Positions 17,271 through 25,715 of a stretch of DNA of 64,000 bases are shown piece by piece. The notes below the pieces were generated by a model. The model was not told where the DNA came from. It did not search any database and saw only the letters and a list, made by a program, of their open reading frames with translations. Each line of letters starts with the position of its first letter. The first letter of the stretch is position 1. The stretch lies in NCBI RefSeq assembly GCF_900102795.1, contig NZ_FMWG01000007.1, positions 1 to 64,000 of the forward strand, given 5' to 3'. The translations under genes and the position numbers were made by a program. This stretch comes from Epibacterium ulvae (GTDB taxonomy: Bacteria > Pseudomonadota > Alphaproteobacteria > Rhodobacterales > Rhodobacteraceae).

Positions 17271-17288
17271 GTTTCATATTTCAAAACT
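17271..17288. promoter_or_regulatory. Putative IclR operator, copy 1 (dhaK / iclR intergenic)
   Basis: The sequence GTTTCATATTTCAAAACT is 86 bases before dhaK and 97 before the IclR gene. It matches two further copies at 23311 and 23761 in 16 of 18 bases and is an imperfect dyad (AGTTT...AAACT). Conservation at three promoters of the same cluster supports a shared operator. Confidence 0.7.
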
Positions 17289-17384
17289 AAAGTATCATAT
17301 TATGGATAATTTAGTTTTTTTTACATGTCAATCGGGCGAATCCGCCTTCTTGATGCAACGTTGGAAATGAAGTAGGTCAGGGAA

Positions 17385-18167
17385 ATGCAAAGCTCGATTG
17401 TCACTAAGTTATTGACCCTCCTCACCATTGTAAGTGAGACGCGCAAACCGCTAACTTTTTCGGAGTTGGTGACGAAAAGTGGACTAAACAAAAGCACCAT
17501 CCATCGGCTTTTGAACATTAGCACCGAAGAGCGTCTGATCACATTTGATGAACACCGGAAGGTCTATTTTGTAGGCCCCAAGATCTTTGATCTCGTACGG
17601 AACGCTTACAGTGGCTATGATATTCAGGCTGTTGCACTGGATGAGATGATGCGATTGCATGCTTTATTCGACGGCAATGTCACGATTGGGCTGCCCAATG
17701 GAATGGAAGTTCTCTATCTGAGAGTTCTGGAATCTCGCCGATCTATGGGTCCCGTTCAACGCCCCGGTATGCGTGAACCCGTGCATTGCTCAGCATCTGG
17801 CAAAGCTCTCATGGCTTTCCTTCCTGACAAGATGATTGCATCCAAACTCGACGGTTACGACTTTGAAAAGTTCACCGATAGGACCATTGCAGATACACGC
17901 TCCTTCCTGACCGCACTGGAAGAGGTGCGCGAGCTTGGATATGCGCGCAATGACCGTGAAGAATATGAACATTTCATGGGAATATCAGCTCCGATATTCA
18001 ATTACATGAGTGAACCAATTGCAGTGATAAACATCTGGACTGTCGACTCCTTACACTCGCTTGATGAACTGACATCGTGGTCAGGCGAACTGCGGGCCTC
18101 TGCGGAACGTGTCACCAGCCTGATAGGTGGGACCGCGCCAGATATTGCGATCCTGCGCGGTCATTAA
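17385..18167 (+). CDS. IclR-family transcriptional regulator
   Basis: The 260-residue protein has an N-terminal winged helix (about residues 5-65; TFSELVTKSGLNKSTIHRLL) and a C-terminal ligand domain (about 80-250; HCSASGKALMAFLP, a family hallmark). AGGGA precedes the ATG. It is divergent from dhaK and converges onto the cupin gene with a 5-base gap, so it sits at the hub of the cluster. I infer that it binds the 18-bp sites at 17271, 23311 and 23761 and controls dhaKL, the transporter operon and the hydroxylase operon together. The effector is unknown. Confidence 0.9.
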   Translation: MQSSIVTKLLTLLTIVSETRKPLTFSELVTKSGLNKSTIHRLLNISTEERLITFDEHRKVYFVGPKIFDLVRNAYSGYDIQAVALDEMMRLHALFDGNVTIGLPNGMEVLYLRVLESRRSMGPVQRPGMREPVHCSASGKALMAFLPDKMIASKLDGYDFEKFTDRTIADTRSFLTALEEVRELGYARNDREEYEHFMGISAPIFNYMSEPIAVINIWTVDSLHSLDELTSWSGELRASAERVTSLIGGTAPDIAILRGH

Positions 18168-18172
18168 GTGGC

Positions 18173-18547
18173 TTAATCGGCATCCTGTGGAGGCAGGTTG
18201 TCGACGGCTACAATGACAAAATGCTTTTTGATGTAATTATCAACTGTCCATTCCGTTTCCAAACCAGCACTCATAACAAACGCATCACCGGCGGCTACGT
18301 CATAAGACTTCCCATCGCCAGTTTTGATCGTCGCACTGCCCTTTAGAATGTGGCAAAACTCAACAATTCCATCCATCACAGCGGTAAACTTGCCAGCTGT
18401 GCTGTCCCACACGCCCGATCGAATGGCTTGTTGATGTCCGTCATACATCATCCAGGAAAACTGTTTTGGATTGCCTTCCAAAATGTCATCATGAAGGTCT
18501 TTTTCAACGGCTTCTGGGTTCTGATCTACAAATTTGATGAAACTCAT
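18173..18547 (-). CDS. Cupin-domain protein (EutQ-like/DUF861 type)
   Basis: The 124-residue small cupin begins MSFIKFVDQNPEAVEKD. It has the second cupin motif region EFCHILKGSATIKTGDG and the acidic GDAFVMSAGLETEW. An open frame continues upstream to 18679, but the ATG at 18547 matches the family start and a hairpin lies in the extension. Such proteins accompany amine and sugar catabolic genes, often with uncertain catalytic or metabolite-binding roles. Few His residues typical of metal cupins are present, so it may not bind metal. Its position after the FAD oxidoreductase suggests the same operon. Confidence 0.75.
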   Translation of the reverse strand: MSFIKFVDQNPEAVEKDLHDDILEGNPKQFSWMMYDGHQQAIRSGVWDSTAGKFTAVMDGIVEFCHILKGSATIKTGDGKSYDVAAGDAFVMSAGLETEWTVDNYIKKHFVIVAVDNLPPQDAD

Positions 18548-18577
18548 GTGTCTGTCCTTTTTGAGCATAGAAAAAGA

Positions 18578-18608
18578 CGTGCTGGTACAGGGGAGTGAAA
18601 CCAGCACG
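18578..18608. repeat. Hairpin between FAD oxidoreductase and cupin genes
   Basis: Perfect 9-bp arms CGTGCTGGT and ACCAGCACG surround a 13-base loop. It lies in the leader of the cupin gene and probably affects message processing or partial termination. Confidence 0.4.
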
Positions 18609-18642
18609 CTGCCGCCATAGTTCTTTGGTGGCGACCAGTTAC

Positions 18643-18668
18643 GGGAGAACACAAAAAATGTTCTCTCC
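18643..18668 (-). terminator. Hairpin directly after the FAD oxidoreductase gene
   Basis: GAGAACA and TGTTCTC form a perfect 7-bp stem, extended by imperfect GC pairs, just past the stop of the 437-aa oxidoreductase. The loop is A/T-only and no T-run follows, so termination is probably partial. Confidence 0.4.
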
Positions 18669-18675
18669 GCGGGGA

Positions 18676-19989
18676 TCAAAAGCCGTCAATTAGAGTGTCC
18701 AACTTATCCCGGAATGACATGGCAGGCGCTCCAAGTGGCAAAAGCTTTTTGGTGCCCCAGTGCAGCGGGATGGGGCTGACGGGCGTGACCGGAAATGGCA
18801 GGGTATTGTTTTGCGCGCCCATCGCTTTTCTGGCCAGCGCACGTCCCATCACGGATGTCATGGCAATACCACGCCCGCTAAACCCAACCGCCGCCAACAC
18901 TCCTGGTGCGGGTTCATGAAGATGCGGCATCATTTCGGTTGTTACAGCGATGCGACCGGCCCAAGCGGTTTCGATCTTTGACTGCCGCAACCGCGGGAAG
19001 ACCCGATGCAAACCATTGCGAAGACGCCCCAGGCCGCCAAGTGCGGCGGCTTGATCGGTGCTGCCAACACATCCAAAAATCAGCCGACGATCCCGGTCGT
19101 AACGCGCAAAGTAAATCGCCCGGCGAGTATCTGCGATTGTAACAGCATTTGGCAAAACCTGCTGTTGCAATTCAGCTGACAGCGGTTCGGTTGCAAGCGC
19201 AATACTGACCATTGGGAAGAAGGTTTGCTGCAGTCCAGGCCACAGACCATTGGTATACGCATTTGTCGTTAAGATGACTTGCTTGGCCACCACGCGGCCC
19301 TTCGCCGTCTTCAAATGCCATTGGCCACCCACGCGGTTCATTGCTGTAACCTTGCTGCTTTCAAACAGCTGCGCCCCCAAGCGTTCAGCCGCGCGGGCAT
19401 AGCCGTATGTCAGCGAAAGTGGCTGCACATGGCCACCTTTCTGATGGAACAGAGAGAACCCATATTCTGGGGATCCACATCTTTCCTGAGTCTGTTCTTT
19501 ACCCAGAAATTCGATCGGCGCTCCTGCTTTATTCCAGGCTTCTCCCAAAGAAATCAGACGCTTTTTCGCAGATTTACAATGGGCGGCCTGAACCCAGCCG
19601 TTTTGTTCAGCGTCGCAGTCGACATCGTATTTCCCAATGTCGTAGAACAACGCATCGGCAGACCCCAATGTTGTTTCAATCAACCTATTCGCCTGTTGCT
19701 TGCCAAATTTCTTGACCAGCTCTTCAGGCGTTGCACGCCAAATTGGGTTACATTGGCCGCCACTGCGACCCGACGCGCCCCAACCAATTTCCATCGTGTC
19801 CAGCACGGCAACAGTGGCACCTTCTTCAGCAAGTCCAATCGCTGTGCGGCACCCCGTCAGACCACCCCCGACGATCGCAAAGTCAACTTCGATATCTTCG
19901 GACAGAACCGAAGCCTTCGGTCGTTCAGCGGCAGTTCTGCGCCAATGGACTTCGTCAGTGCTTTGGGGGTTGAAGCTGTTGATTATCAT
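18676..19989 (-). CDS. FAD-dependent amine oxidoreductase (DAO family, PuuB/OrdL-like)
   Basis: The 437-residue protein has the FAD motif FAIVGGGLTGCRTAIGLAEE (about residues 34-53) and the OrdL/PuuB hallmark WGASGRSGGQ (about 69-78). The C-terminal FAD contact GFSGRGIAMTSVMG is also present. Relatives oxidise gamma-glutamylputrescine, glycine-type or other secondary amines to imines or aldehydes. It follows the TauABC-like transporter genes on the same strand after a 148-base gap with a nested hairpin. I infer that it oxidises the imported amine or a product of the hydroxylase. The exact substrate is unknown. Confidence 0.85.
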   Translation of the reverse strand: MIINSFNPQSTDEVHWRRTAAERPKASVLSEDIEVDFAIVGGGLTGCRTAIGLAEEGATVAVLDTMEIGWGASGRSGGQCNPIWRATPEELVKKFGKQQANRLIETTLGSADALFYDIGKYDVDCDAEQNGWVQAAHCKSAKKRLISLGEAWNKAGAPIEFLGKEQTQERCGSPEYGFSLFHQKGGHVQPLSLTYGYARAAERLGAQLFESSKVTAMNRVGGQWHLKTAKGRVVAKQVILTTNAYTNGLWPGLQQTFFPMVSIALATEPLSAELQQQVLPNAVTIADTRRAIYFARYDRDRRLIFGCVGSTDQAAALGGLGRLRNGLHRVFPRLRQSKIETAWAGRIAVTTEMMPHLHEPAPGVLAAVGFSGRGIAMTSVMGRALARKAMGAQNNTLPFPVTPVSPIPLHWGTKKLLPLGAPAMSFRDKLDTLIDGF

Positions 19990-20061
19990 TCTGTGCTCAT
20001 ATGGTTTCGCAACATCTCAATGTGCTCTTTGGTTGCAATTTGGATCGCCGAAACTGACGCC

Positions 20062-20109
20062 GACCCGCCAGGCACCCACCCTGTGGGTGCAATTGATCTC
20101 TGGCGGGTC
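20062..20109. repeat. Nested double hairpin between the permease and FAD oxidoreductase genes
   Basis: An outer perfect 10-bp stem (GACCCGCCAG / CTGGCGGGTC) encloses an inner perfect 8-bp stem (GCACCCAC / GTGGGTGC). It lies 28 bases past the permease stop. It could be a partial terminator, a processing site or the core of a structured leader for the oxidoreductase gene. Confidence 0.6.
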
Positions 20110-20137
20110 TAGGAGGGAGCGCGCCAGAGATAAGGGC

Positions 20138-21403
20138 TTAGCTCTTGCCTTTCCAAGGCACGAGGTGACGTTCAGCCCAGCGCATCATCATGTCGATGCC
20201 AAACCCGATCACGCCAATCAGGACGATGCCCATGATGACGATATCAGTGTTCTGGAACTTCGATGCCGTCATGATCATCATGCCTGCCCCTTGCTCAGCA
20301 GCGACAAGTTCAGCTGCGACAACGGTGCCCCAGCACACCCCCATCGCGACACGCGCACCGGTGAAGATTTCGGGCAACGAGTTGGGAATGATGACATGGC
20401 GCATGATTTGCCACTTTCTAGCGCCCAATGAATAGGCCGCATGCACTTTACTGATGTTGACGCCAGACACACCCGACCGCGCGGCAATAGCCATGATCCA
20501 CAGGGCTGCGAGGAACAGCAGGATGATTTTACCAGCCTCACCGATGCCCGCCCAAATGATGACGAGAGGGATCAATGCAAGTGGAGGAACAGGACGCATA
20601 AATTCGACAATGGGATCGAACCAACCCCGGAACCAGTTGCTAAGCCCCATGGCATACCCAAGAGGAATGCCAACCACCGCGCCAAGGATAAAGCCAAAAA
20701 CAACGCGATACAGCGAGAAGCCGAGGTGTTCCCAAATTGTGAAGTTCCGGAAACCTTCTTTGAAGATCTTGACCGTACGGTTCCACACAGTCTCGGGTGC
20801 AGGCAGGTAAAGCGACTCCATCTGAAGACCACGTGAGGGTTCAAAGTTTGGAGTGCCTTTGTCAGACAAAGTAACAGAACCGAAATCGAAATCGACAGTC
20901 TTGCCTGGGCCGGTAGGCTGACCGTTGATGGCAATAATTTTGGTGCCCTCTTTACGGCTTGTCTCATCATTTTTGTCCCAAGGGATCAGCACGGTTCGCC
21001 ACTGCGCCACAACAGCTGCGTCGTTTTTGGCGAACCCATCACCCGCAGGAACTTCAGGTTTTTCGACCGTCGCCTCACGGGGGTGAACCACAACGCGCAC
21101 CAACGCATCATCCGTCGCACCATCAGCCGTTTGCGCTGTGTAGGTGAACTCAGCCGTTCCTTCGAAAGCAGCGGGGGCGTGAAGGGGTTTTGGGACCAGT
21201 ACAGACCCCGTAAAGATACCCCAGATCAGGAAAATCGTGGCGATAGAAATAACACCGGCAATCCGGTTAGGACGCACCGCGCTTTCATCTCCGAAGGTGA
21301 CAGTTTTAAGCGAGGTATAGTCGCGGATACCTGCGCCTTGCAGTTTCGTCACCAAGTAGAAAGAGACAACAAAAACAGCGACGTAAATTAGGAATGGAGT
21401 CAT
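20138..21403 (-). CDS. ABC transporter permease, TauC/SsuC type, with a long N-terminal extension
   Basis: The C-terminal half (about residues 190-421) is a standard taurine/nitrate-type permease with the EAA loop AAYSLGARKWQIMRHVIIP. Normal TauC proteins are about 275 residues. Here two N-terminal membrane helices bracket nothing recognisable but are followed by about 130 soluble residues (roughly 75-180) rich in beta-type sequence such as FEGTAEFTYTAQTADGATDD, presumably periplasmic. It overlaps the ATPase gene start by 4 bases. It works with the neighbouring ATPase and binding protein. The class also carries pyrimidine precursors and other N-compounds, so taurine is not assumed. Confidence 0.87.
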   Translation of the reverse strand: MTPFLIYVAVFVVSFYLVTKLQGAGIRDYTSLKTVTFGDESAVRPNRIAGVISIATIFLIWGIFTGSVLVPKPLHAPAAFEGTAEFTYTAQTADGATDDALVRVVVHPREATVEKPEVPAGDGFAKNDAAVVAQWRTVLIPWDKNDETSRKEGTKIIAINGQPTGPGKTVDFDFGSVTLSDKGTPNFEPSRGLQMESLYLPAPETVWNRTVKIFKEGFRNFTIWEHLGFSLYRVVFGFILGAVVGIPLGYAMGLSNWFRGWFDPIVEFMRPVPPLALIPLVIIWAGIGEAGKIILLFLAALWIMAIAARSGVSGVNISKVHAAYSLGARKWQIMRHVIIPNSLPEIFTGARVAMGVCWGTVVAAELVAAEQGAGMMIMTASKFQNTDIVIMGIVLIGVIGFGIDMMMRWAERHLVPWKGKS

Positions 21404-22206
21404 TTTGAACCCTCCGAACGTCCCATGATTTCTTCTTCCATGTCCCAGATCATGCTAAGAATTTCTTCGCGCTTCACACCAAAGTCGGGGTGTTTCTTGA
21501 CCTCACGCAGGTCGGCCTCAACGCCAAGATCTGCAAAGGGCAGGCGATATTCGGTGTGAATACGTCCCGGCCGTGGTGCCATTACCAGCAGGCGCTCCCC
21601 CAGCAACAGGGCTTCTTCAACTGAGTGGGTGATCAGAATGATGGTCTTGCCGGTCTCTTTCCAAAGCTTCAAAACCAGCGACTGCATCTTTTCGCGTGTC
21701 AATGCATCTAGCGCGCCAAGCGGTTCGTCCATCAGGATCACATCCGGGTGGTTTGCAAGACAGCGGGCCAGAGCCACACGCTGCTGCATGCCACCGGACA
21801 ATTCGTAGATCGCTTTTTCCTTGAAATCTTGCAGACCTACGATTTCGAGAAGATGATCAACTTCATCTTTGTATTCCGCTTCACGCTGGCCCTGCATACG
21901 CGGGCCAAAACTGACGTTGTCGCGCACAGACATCCATTCAAACAGCGCTCCTTTTTGGAAAACCATTCCCCGGTCTGCGCTGGGCCCGTGAACAGCTTTA
22001 CCATTCAAAATGATACCGCCGCCACTTGGTGCCAGAAAGCCTGCAACGATATTTAGAAGTGTCGTTTTACCGCATCCAGAAGGACCCAGCACACTTAGCA
22101 ATTCCCCAGATTTGAGGTCCAAAGAGACATCCTGCAACGCTTGGACTGCACCACCGTTGGGTAGATCAAAGCTCATGGATAAATTTTGGATCGAAAGTCC
22201 AGTCAT
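21400..22206 (-). CDS. ABC transporter ATPase, TauB/SsuB type
   Basis: The 268-residue nucleotide-binding subunit has Walker A GPSGCGKTT, signature LSGGMQQRVALARCLA and Walker B VILMDEPLGALD. The start is ATG at 22206 with GGTGGGG just upstream, which matches the family N-terminus (MTGLSIQNLSMSF). The open frame extends further upstream but would include the intergenic hairpin side. It lies between the binding-protein and permease genes. Confidence 0.92.
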   Translation of the reverse strand: MTGLSIQNLSMSFDLPNGGAVQALQDVSLDLKSGELLSVLGPSGCGKTTLLNIVAGFLAPSGGGIILNGKAVHGPSADRGMVFQKGALFEWMSVRDNVSFGPRMQGQREAEYKDEVDHLLEIVGLQDFKEKAIYELSGGMQQRVALARCLANHPDVILMDEPLGALDALTREKMQSLVLKLWKETGKTIILITHSVEEALLLGERLLVMAPRPGRIHTEYRLPFADLGVEADLREVKKHPDFGVKREEILSMIWDMEEEIMGRSEGSK

Positions 22207-22264
22207 TCCCCACCTATCATATTTTTTTGAAAAGAAGCCATGCCGTCGCGAGGCAGGCAAAAGT

Positions 22265-22288
22265 GGCGCGAGGCAGAGTCCTCGCGCC
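22265..22288 (-). terminator. Hairpin downstream of the TauA-like gene
   Basis: The perfect 9-bp arms GGCGCGAGG and CCTCGCGCC with a 6-base loop lie 8 bases after the binding-protein stop. It resembles the hairpins behind the other binding-protein genes of this window and may allow excess binding-protein message. Confidence 0.55.
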
Positions 22289-22296
22289 GGTCGGGT

Positions 22297-23289
22297 TTAC
22301 ATGTCCTGAACGGCCTTCAAAGGACCTGTGTTGACCGCGCTGTTGTAGTTATCCAAAGAAGTGTCCATCGATCCGGCTTCCACGAACACTTCGGCAACAC
22401 CCTTCATAAAGGTTTGCACGTTGCCACCCAGCCATTTCTCAGACAGCTGCTCTTCAACCGAAGGCATTTTCATGGTCGCAATAGCAGATTTTGCTGCATC
22501 CAAATCCAGGCCCGCTTCCTGTGCGATAACCTGCAGCAGTTCATCACTACCGTCAGCGTACCATTGTTTGTTTGCTTCTGCGGTAACCGCAAGGAATTTC
22601 GCAACGATGTCGCCATTTTCAGCGATGAATGACGCTGGCGCGGAGGTCACATCAAACACCAGAATGCCCAGCTCTTCTTTCTCATCACCGGTCAGTAGAA
22701 CGTTGCCATAATCTTTCATGCGCGTAAGGCCGCCACCGTACCCGCATGCAAAGTCTACAGCGCCTTGGCTCAGTGCGGCAGCGCCTTCTGGAGGAGCCAT
22801 GTCTACGACTTGCAGTGAATCAACTGAAATGCCGAAATGGCTCATTTGGCGCAAGAAACCATAGTGCGCGGCAGTCCCCAGTGGAACGGCAACTTTCTTA
22901 CCAGCCAATTCGCCAGCGGAGTCTTTGTCAATTTCCAACTCGGAAGAAACAACACAGTTATCATTGTCAGAGTAGCTCACCGCGACGTCGACGACTTGCA
23001 GGTCTTGACCGCCCGACGCTGCAACTACGAAAGGAGGCAGGCCTTGCGAAACAGCGATCTGAACGTCGCCTGACGCCATCGCGGCGCTCATCGCGGTGCC
23101 AGTTTCGAAAGCAACCCAGTTCACTTTCATACCCAGTGCTTCATCGTAAGCACCTGACGCTTTGGCCGCCATCATTGGCATAGGCCATTCCAGAAAATAC
23201 GCGACGGTCAGCTCTTCTGCCATCGCGGCTGTTCCGTATACGGCTGCAATCGCTGCGGCCAAAATTGTTGTTGATGTCTTTTTCATCAT
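22297..23289 (-). CDS. Periplasmic substrate-binding protein, TauA/NMT1-like
   Basis: The 330-residue protein has a signal peptide of about 24 residues ending at AMA. The mature domain is typical of taurine/nitrate/aliphatic-amine binding proteins (YFLEWPMPMMAAKASGAYDEA; VNWVAFETGTAMSAAMASGD). AGGGAAAG precedes the ATG. It is first in the importer operon and is preceded at 23311-23328 by the putative IclR operator. The ligand probably carries an amine or sulfonate group, which is an inference from the family only. Confidence 0.88.
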   Translation of the reverse strand: MMKKTSTTILAAAIAAVYGTAAMAEELTVAYFLEWPMPMMAAKASGAYDEALGMKVNWVAFETGTAMSAAMASGDVQIAVSQGLPPFVVAASGGQDLQVVDVAVSYSDNDNCVVSSELEIDKDSAGELAGKKVAVPLGTAAHYGFLRQMSHFGISVDSLQVVDMAPPEGAAALSQGAVDFACGYGGGLTRMKDYGNVLLTGDEKEELGILVFDVTSAPASFIAENGDIVAKFLAVTAEANKQWYADGSDELLQVIAQEAGLDLDAAKSAIATMKMPSVEEQLSEKWLGGNVQTFMKGVAEVFVEAGSMDTSLDNYNSAVNTGPLKAVQDM

Positions 23290-23310
23290 TTTGCTTTCCC
23301 TGTTACATTT

Positions 23311-23328
23311 GTTTCATATTATAAAACT
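23311..23328. promoter_or_regulatory. Putative IclR operator, copy 2 (transporter operon promoter)
   Basis: GTTTCATATTATAAAACT lies 22 bases upstream of the TauA-like start. It matches copies 1 and 3 at all positions except the two central ones, and a position overlapping the promoter suggests repression. Confidence 0.7.
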
Positions 23329-23760
23329 TTTATTTTGCAATACGAGAATAACGGGAGAAATTGATCTTCGTCAATCATAAAAACAATGCACAATGATCCA
23401 CTCAGCTCGGACCACCTATTGCAACAAGGTGCACCCCATAAACCGCTGGAGTGAAATACCTTTTCCCAACCACTCAGTGGAGCTCGAAGAAATGACGCGA
23501 AAAATGGAATCATCCTTAAGGTGAAGTGTTTTCAAAAATAACACCCATTAGGTGATCCTTACTGTCTTCAAATCAGCGATTCTGGAGGCAAGATTCACCC
23601 TCAATTTCCGCGACCCCGACCAACGTCATCCATAGAGGTATTTCAGATGCACGTTGCACACATCTCTTTCGTTCAATTAATTCAATCACTTAAGTTAAAA
23701 ACAACATCGCACTGGCTAAGTATTGACCATACCAAATTTGTTTCTCATAATTGAACTTTA

Positions 23761-23778
23761 GTTTCATATTGCAAAACT
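23761..23778. promoter_or_regulatory. Putative IclR operator, copy 3 (hydroxylase operon promoter)
   Basis: GTTTCATATTGCAAAACT lies 51 bases before the hydroxylase start. The 540-base divergent region 23290-23828 thus carries a copy at each end; apart from these sites and AT-rich stretches I saw no further feature in it. Confidence 0.7.
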
Positions 23779-23828
23779 TAAACCAGAATACAAACTCCCC
23801 CACCGGCCCAAAGGAGACAACTGGAACG

Positions 23829-24842
23829 ATGAAATCTTCGGAAACCAATATTGAACAAGTGCCGGCGGGCCAGTCAAAAGCTTGGAACTTTCATCCAAAG
23901 CTGCCGATCGACATGTCACCGATCTTTGACTTACCGCCAAAACCAAAGGCGTCTCTTAAATGGCTGCTTGGCACATGGCTCAAGTTTTCACCGCCTGTGA
24001 ACCACCTGATTTTTGCGCTGATCACAGTCTATTTCTTCATGCCAAGCCCCGAAGGAATGCAGCATTTCTCGGCAGATTGGATGCTCAAAATCACAGCAAT
24101 CCTTTTCGGCTCAATCATCCTGCTCGGGACAGCGCTCCATCTATACCTATATGTACTTGCGGGACAAAAAATGCGGCTCAAATTTGATGTGCGCCCAATG
24201 GAACGCAGTTCAAGATTTACGTTTGGGCATCAGGTTTGGGACAACGTGTTCTGGTCTTTGGCCTCTGGAGCGGTGTCACTGACCCTCTGGACGATCCTAT
24301 ACTTCTACTTGGCATCCAATGGATGGACACCGGCACTTGATACCTTTGGCTCATCTCCAGTCTGGTTCATTCTCTTCTTCTTTGTTCTGCGCTTTTGGCA
24401 GTCATTTCACTTTTACTGGATCCACCGCCTTGTTCATATTCCGTGGCTGTTTAAGACCGTACATCACCTGCACCATCGCAATGTAAACGTTGGTCCCTGG
24501 TCCGGTTTGGCCATGCACCCCGTCGAAAGCTTCTTCTACTTCTCCTCGATCTTGATCCATTTCGTGCTGCCCACGCACCCATTGCATGTGTTTTTCCACA
24601 TGTTCTCCCTCAGCCTTGGCGCTCTGATCTCCCATGCGGGTTTCGACAAGCTGCTGATCAGAGATAAGGAAACGCTGAACGCGGGCTCGTTCCACCATCA
24701 GCTGCATCACCGGTATTTTGAATGCAACTACGGGTCAGAAGAGATCCCGTTGGACCGTTGGTTCGGCAGTTTTCACGATGGCACTGAAGACGCCACACTA
24801 AGAATCCGCGCACGCAAAAAGCTCCTTTTTGCTCCTAAATGA
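23829..24842 (+). CDS. Membrane di-iron hydroxylase, sterol desaturase / fatty acid hydroxylase superfamily
   Basis: The 337-residue protein has about five membrane helices and the three histidine boxes of the superfamily: H199-RLV-H203, H212-H213-L-H215-H216, and H289-H290-QL-H293-H294. These bind two irons and use O2 to hydroxylate the substrate. The start at 23829 follows GGAG; a TTG at 23751 would place the operator inside the gene. It heads an operon with a PanB-like gene and a flavin/2Fe-2S reductase, the natural electron donor. Sterol or lipid substrates are not suggested by the neighbours; a small amine-bearing substrate imported by the divergent transporter is more plausible. Confidence 0.85.
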   Translation: MKSSETNIEQVPAGQSKAWNFHPKLPIDMSPIFDLPPKPKASLKWLLGTWLKFSPPVNHLIFALITVYFFMPSPEGMQHFSADWMLKITAILFGSIILLGTALHLYLYVLAGQKMRLKFDVRPMERSSRFTFGHQVWDNVFWSLASGAVSLTLWTILYFYLASNGWTPALDTFGSSPVWFILFFFVLRFWQSFHFYWIHRLVHIPWLFKTVHHLHHRNVNVGPWSGLAMHPVESFFYFSSILIHFVLPTHPLHVFFHMFSLSLGALISHAGFDKLLIRDKETLNAGSFHHQLHHRYFECNYGSEEIPLDRWFGSFHDGTEDATLRIRARKKLLFAPK

Positions 24843-24864
24843 CCCCAAACAAAGAAGACGTGAC

Positions 24865-25704
24865 ATGAAACATATCTATACATACGGCGGCAAATTCGCC
24901 CAACGCCACCTAACGGTTGGCTGCCTGATCCGCGCCAAAGCCCAAGGCAACAAGCTGACCCAAGTCACGGCCTTTGATGCAGGCGAAGCCGCGGCAGCGG
25001 CTGAACAAGGCATCGATACGCTCACCATCGATACCGCAACGATCGAAGAGATTCGAGCCGCGACCCCACATATCTTCATCACCGCAGCGCAGTCCATGCG
25101 TCAGTACGTGACCGAAGACGAAGCACTGGGCGGTGCCATTGACACGATGGCCAAAGGCGCGGACGCCATCTACTCTCCCCGTGGCCTGTCCACAATCGAA
25201 CGCATCGCCCGCGAAGGGATCAGCGTTCAGGGCCACACTGGCCTATTCCCTGCCCGCGCAACGCAGTTTGGCGGTCTGCGCACAGTCGGTAAGACTGCAG
25301 AAGAAGCGCTTAGCCTACTTGAAGATTTCCGCCGTCTAGAAGAGGCCGGTGCCTATTCTTGCGAAGTTGAATGCGTAGCAGAAGAAGCATTGGCTGAAAT
25401 CAAAAAACACTCCAACCTTGTGACCGTCACAATTGGAGCTGGGTCCTCTGGCGACATTATCTTGTCTTACATGTCTGACCTATGCGGCGACAACGACCAC
25501 CCGCCTCGCCACGCCAAAGCCTTTGGCGACGTGGGTTCCATTCGTAAGAAGCTGGTAGCAGAGCGCGCCAAAGCACTGGCGGGCTATCAGGCCGCTGTTA
25601 AAGACGGCTCATTCCCCGACAGAGCGACCTCTATTTCAATGTCGCCTATTGAATTGGAAAAGTTGAGAGAGGGTCTCGACAAACGCACTCCGGTTCATCA
25701 GTAG
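24865..25704 (+). CDS. PanB-like (ketopantoate hydroxymethyltransferase fold) protein with altered metal site
   Basis: The 279-residue protein aligns with PanB through TQVTAFDAG, ISVQGHTGLFP (about 119-129), EVECV (E169) and IGAGSSGD. Of the PanB magnesium/catalytic residues, only the late Glu (ECV) is kept. The GDS aspartate is replaced by TIDTAT, the ADLPF aspartate by TAAQSM, and the KIEGG glutamate by YSPRG. Pantothenate synthesis is thus unlikely; this is a PEP-mutase-superfamily barrel with another reaction. A retro-aldol or C1-releasing step is conceivable. The ATG at 24865 is 22 bases after the hydroxylase stop. Confidence 0.75.
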   Translation: MKHIYTYGGKFAQRHLTVGCLIRAKAQGNKLTQVTAFDAGEAAAAAEQGIDTLTIDTATIEEIRAATPHIFITAAQSMRQYVTEDEALGGAIDTMAKGADAIYSPRGLSTIERIAREGISVQGHTGLFPARATQFGGLRTVGKTAEEALSLLEDFRRLEEAGAYSCEVECVAEEALAEIKKHSNLVTVTIGAGSSGDIILSYMSDLCGDNDHPPRHAKAFGDVGSIRKKLVAERAKALAGYQAAVKDGSFPDRATSISMSPIELEKLREGLDKRTPVHQ

Positions 25705-25715
25705 AAAGCGGACCA

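Noticed and set aside
19279-20431. Two plus-strand frames of 243-277 codons opposite the FAD oxidoreductase and permease
   Set aside because: Shadows of conserved minus-strand genes; they also cross the nested hairpin.
20138-23289. Calling the ABC system a taurine transporter
   Set aside because: No taurine dehydrogenase, transaminase (tpa), sulfoacetaldehyde acetyltransferase or tauD is present; only the family resemblance supports it.
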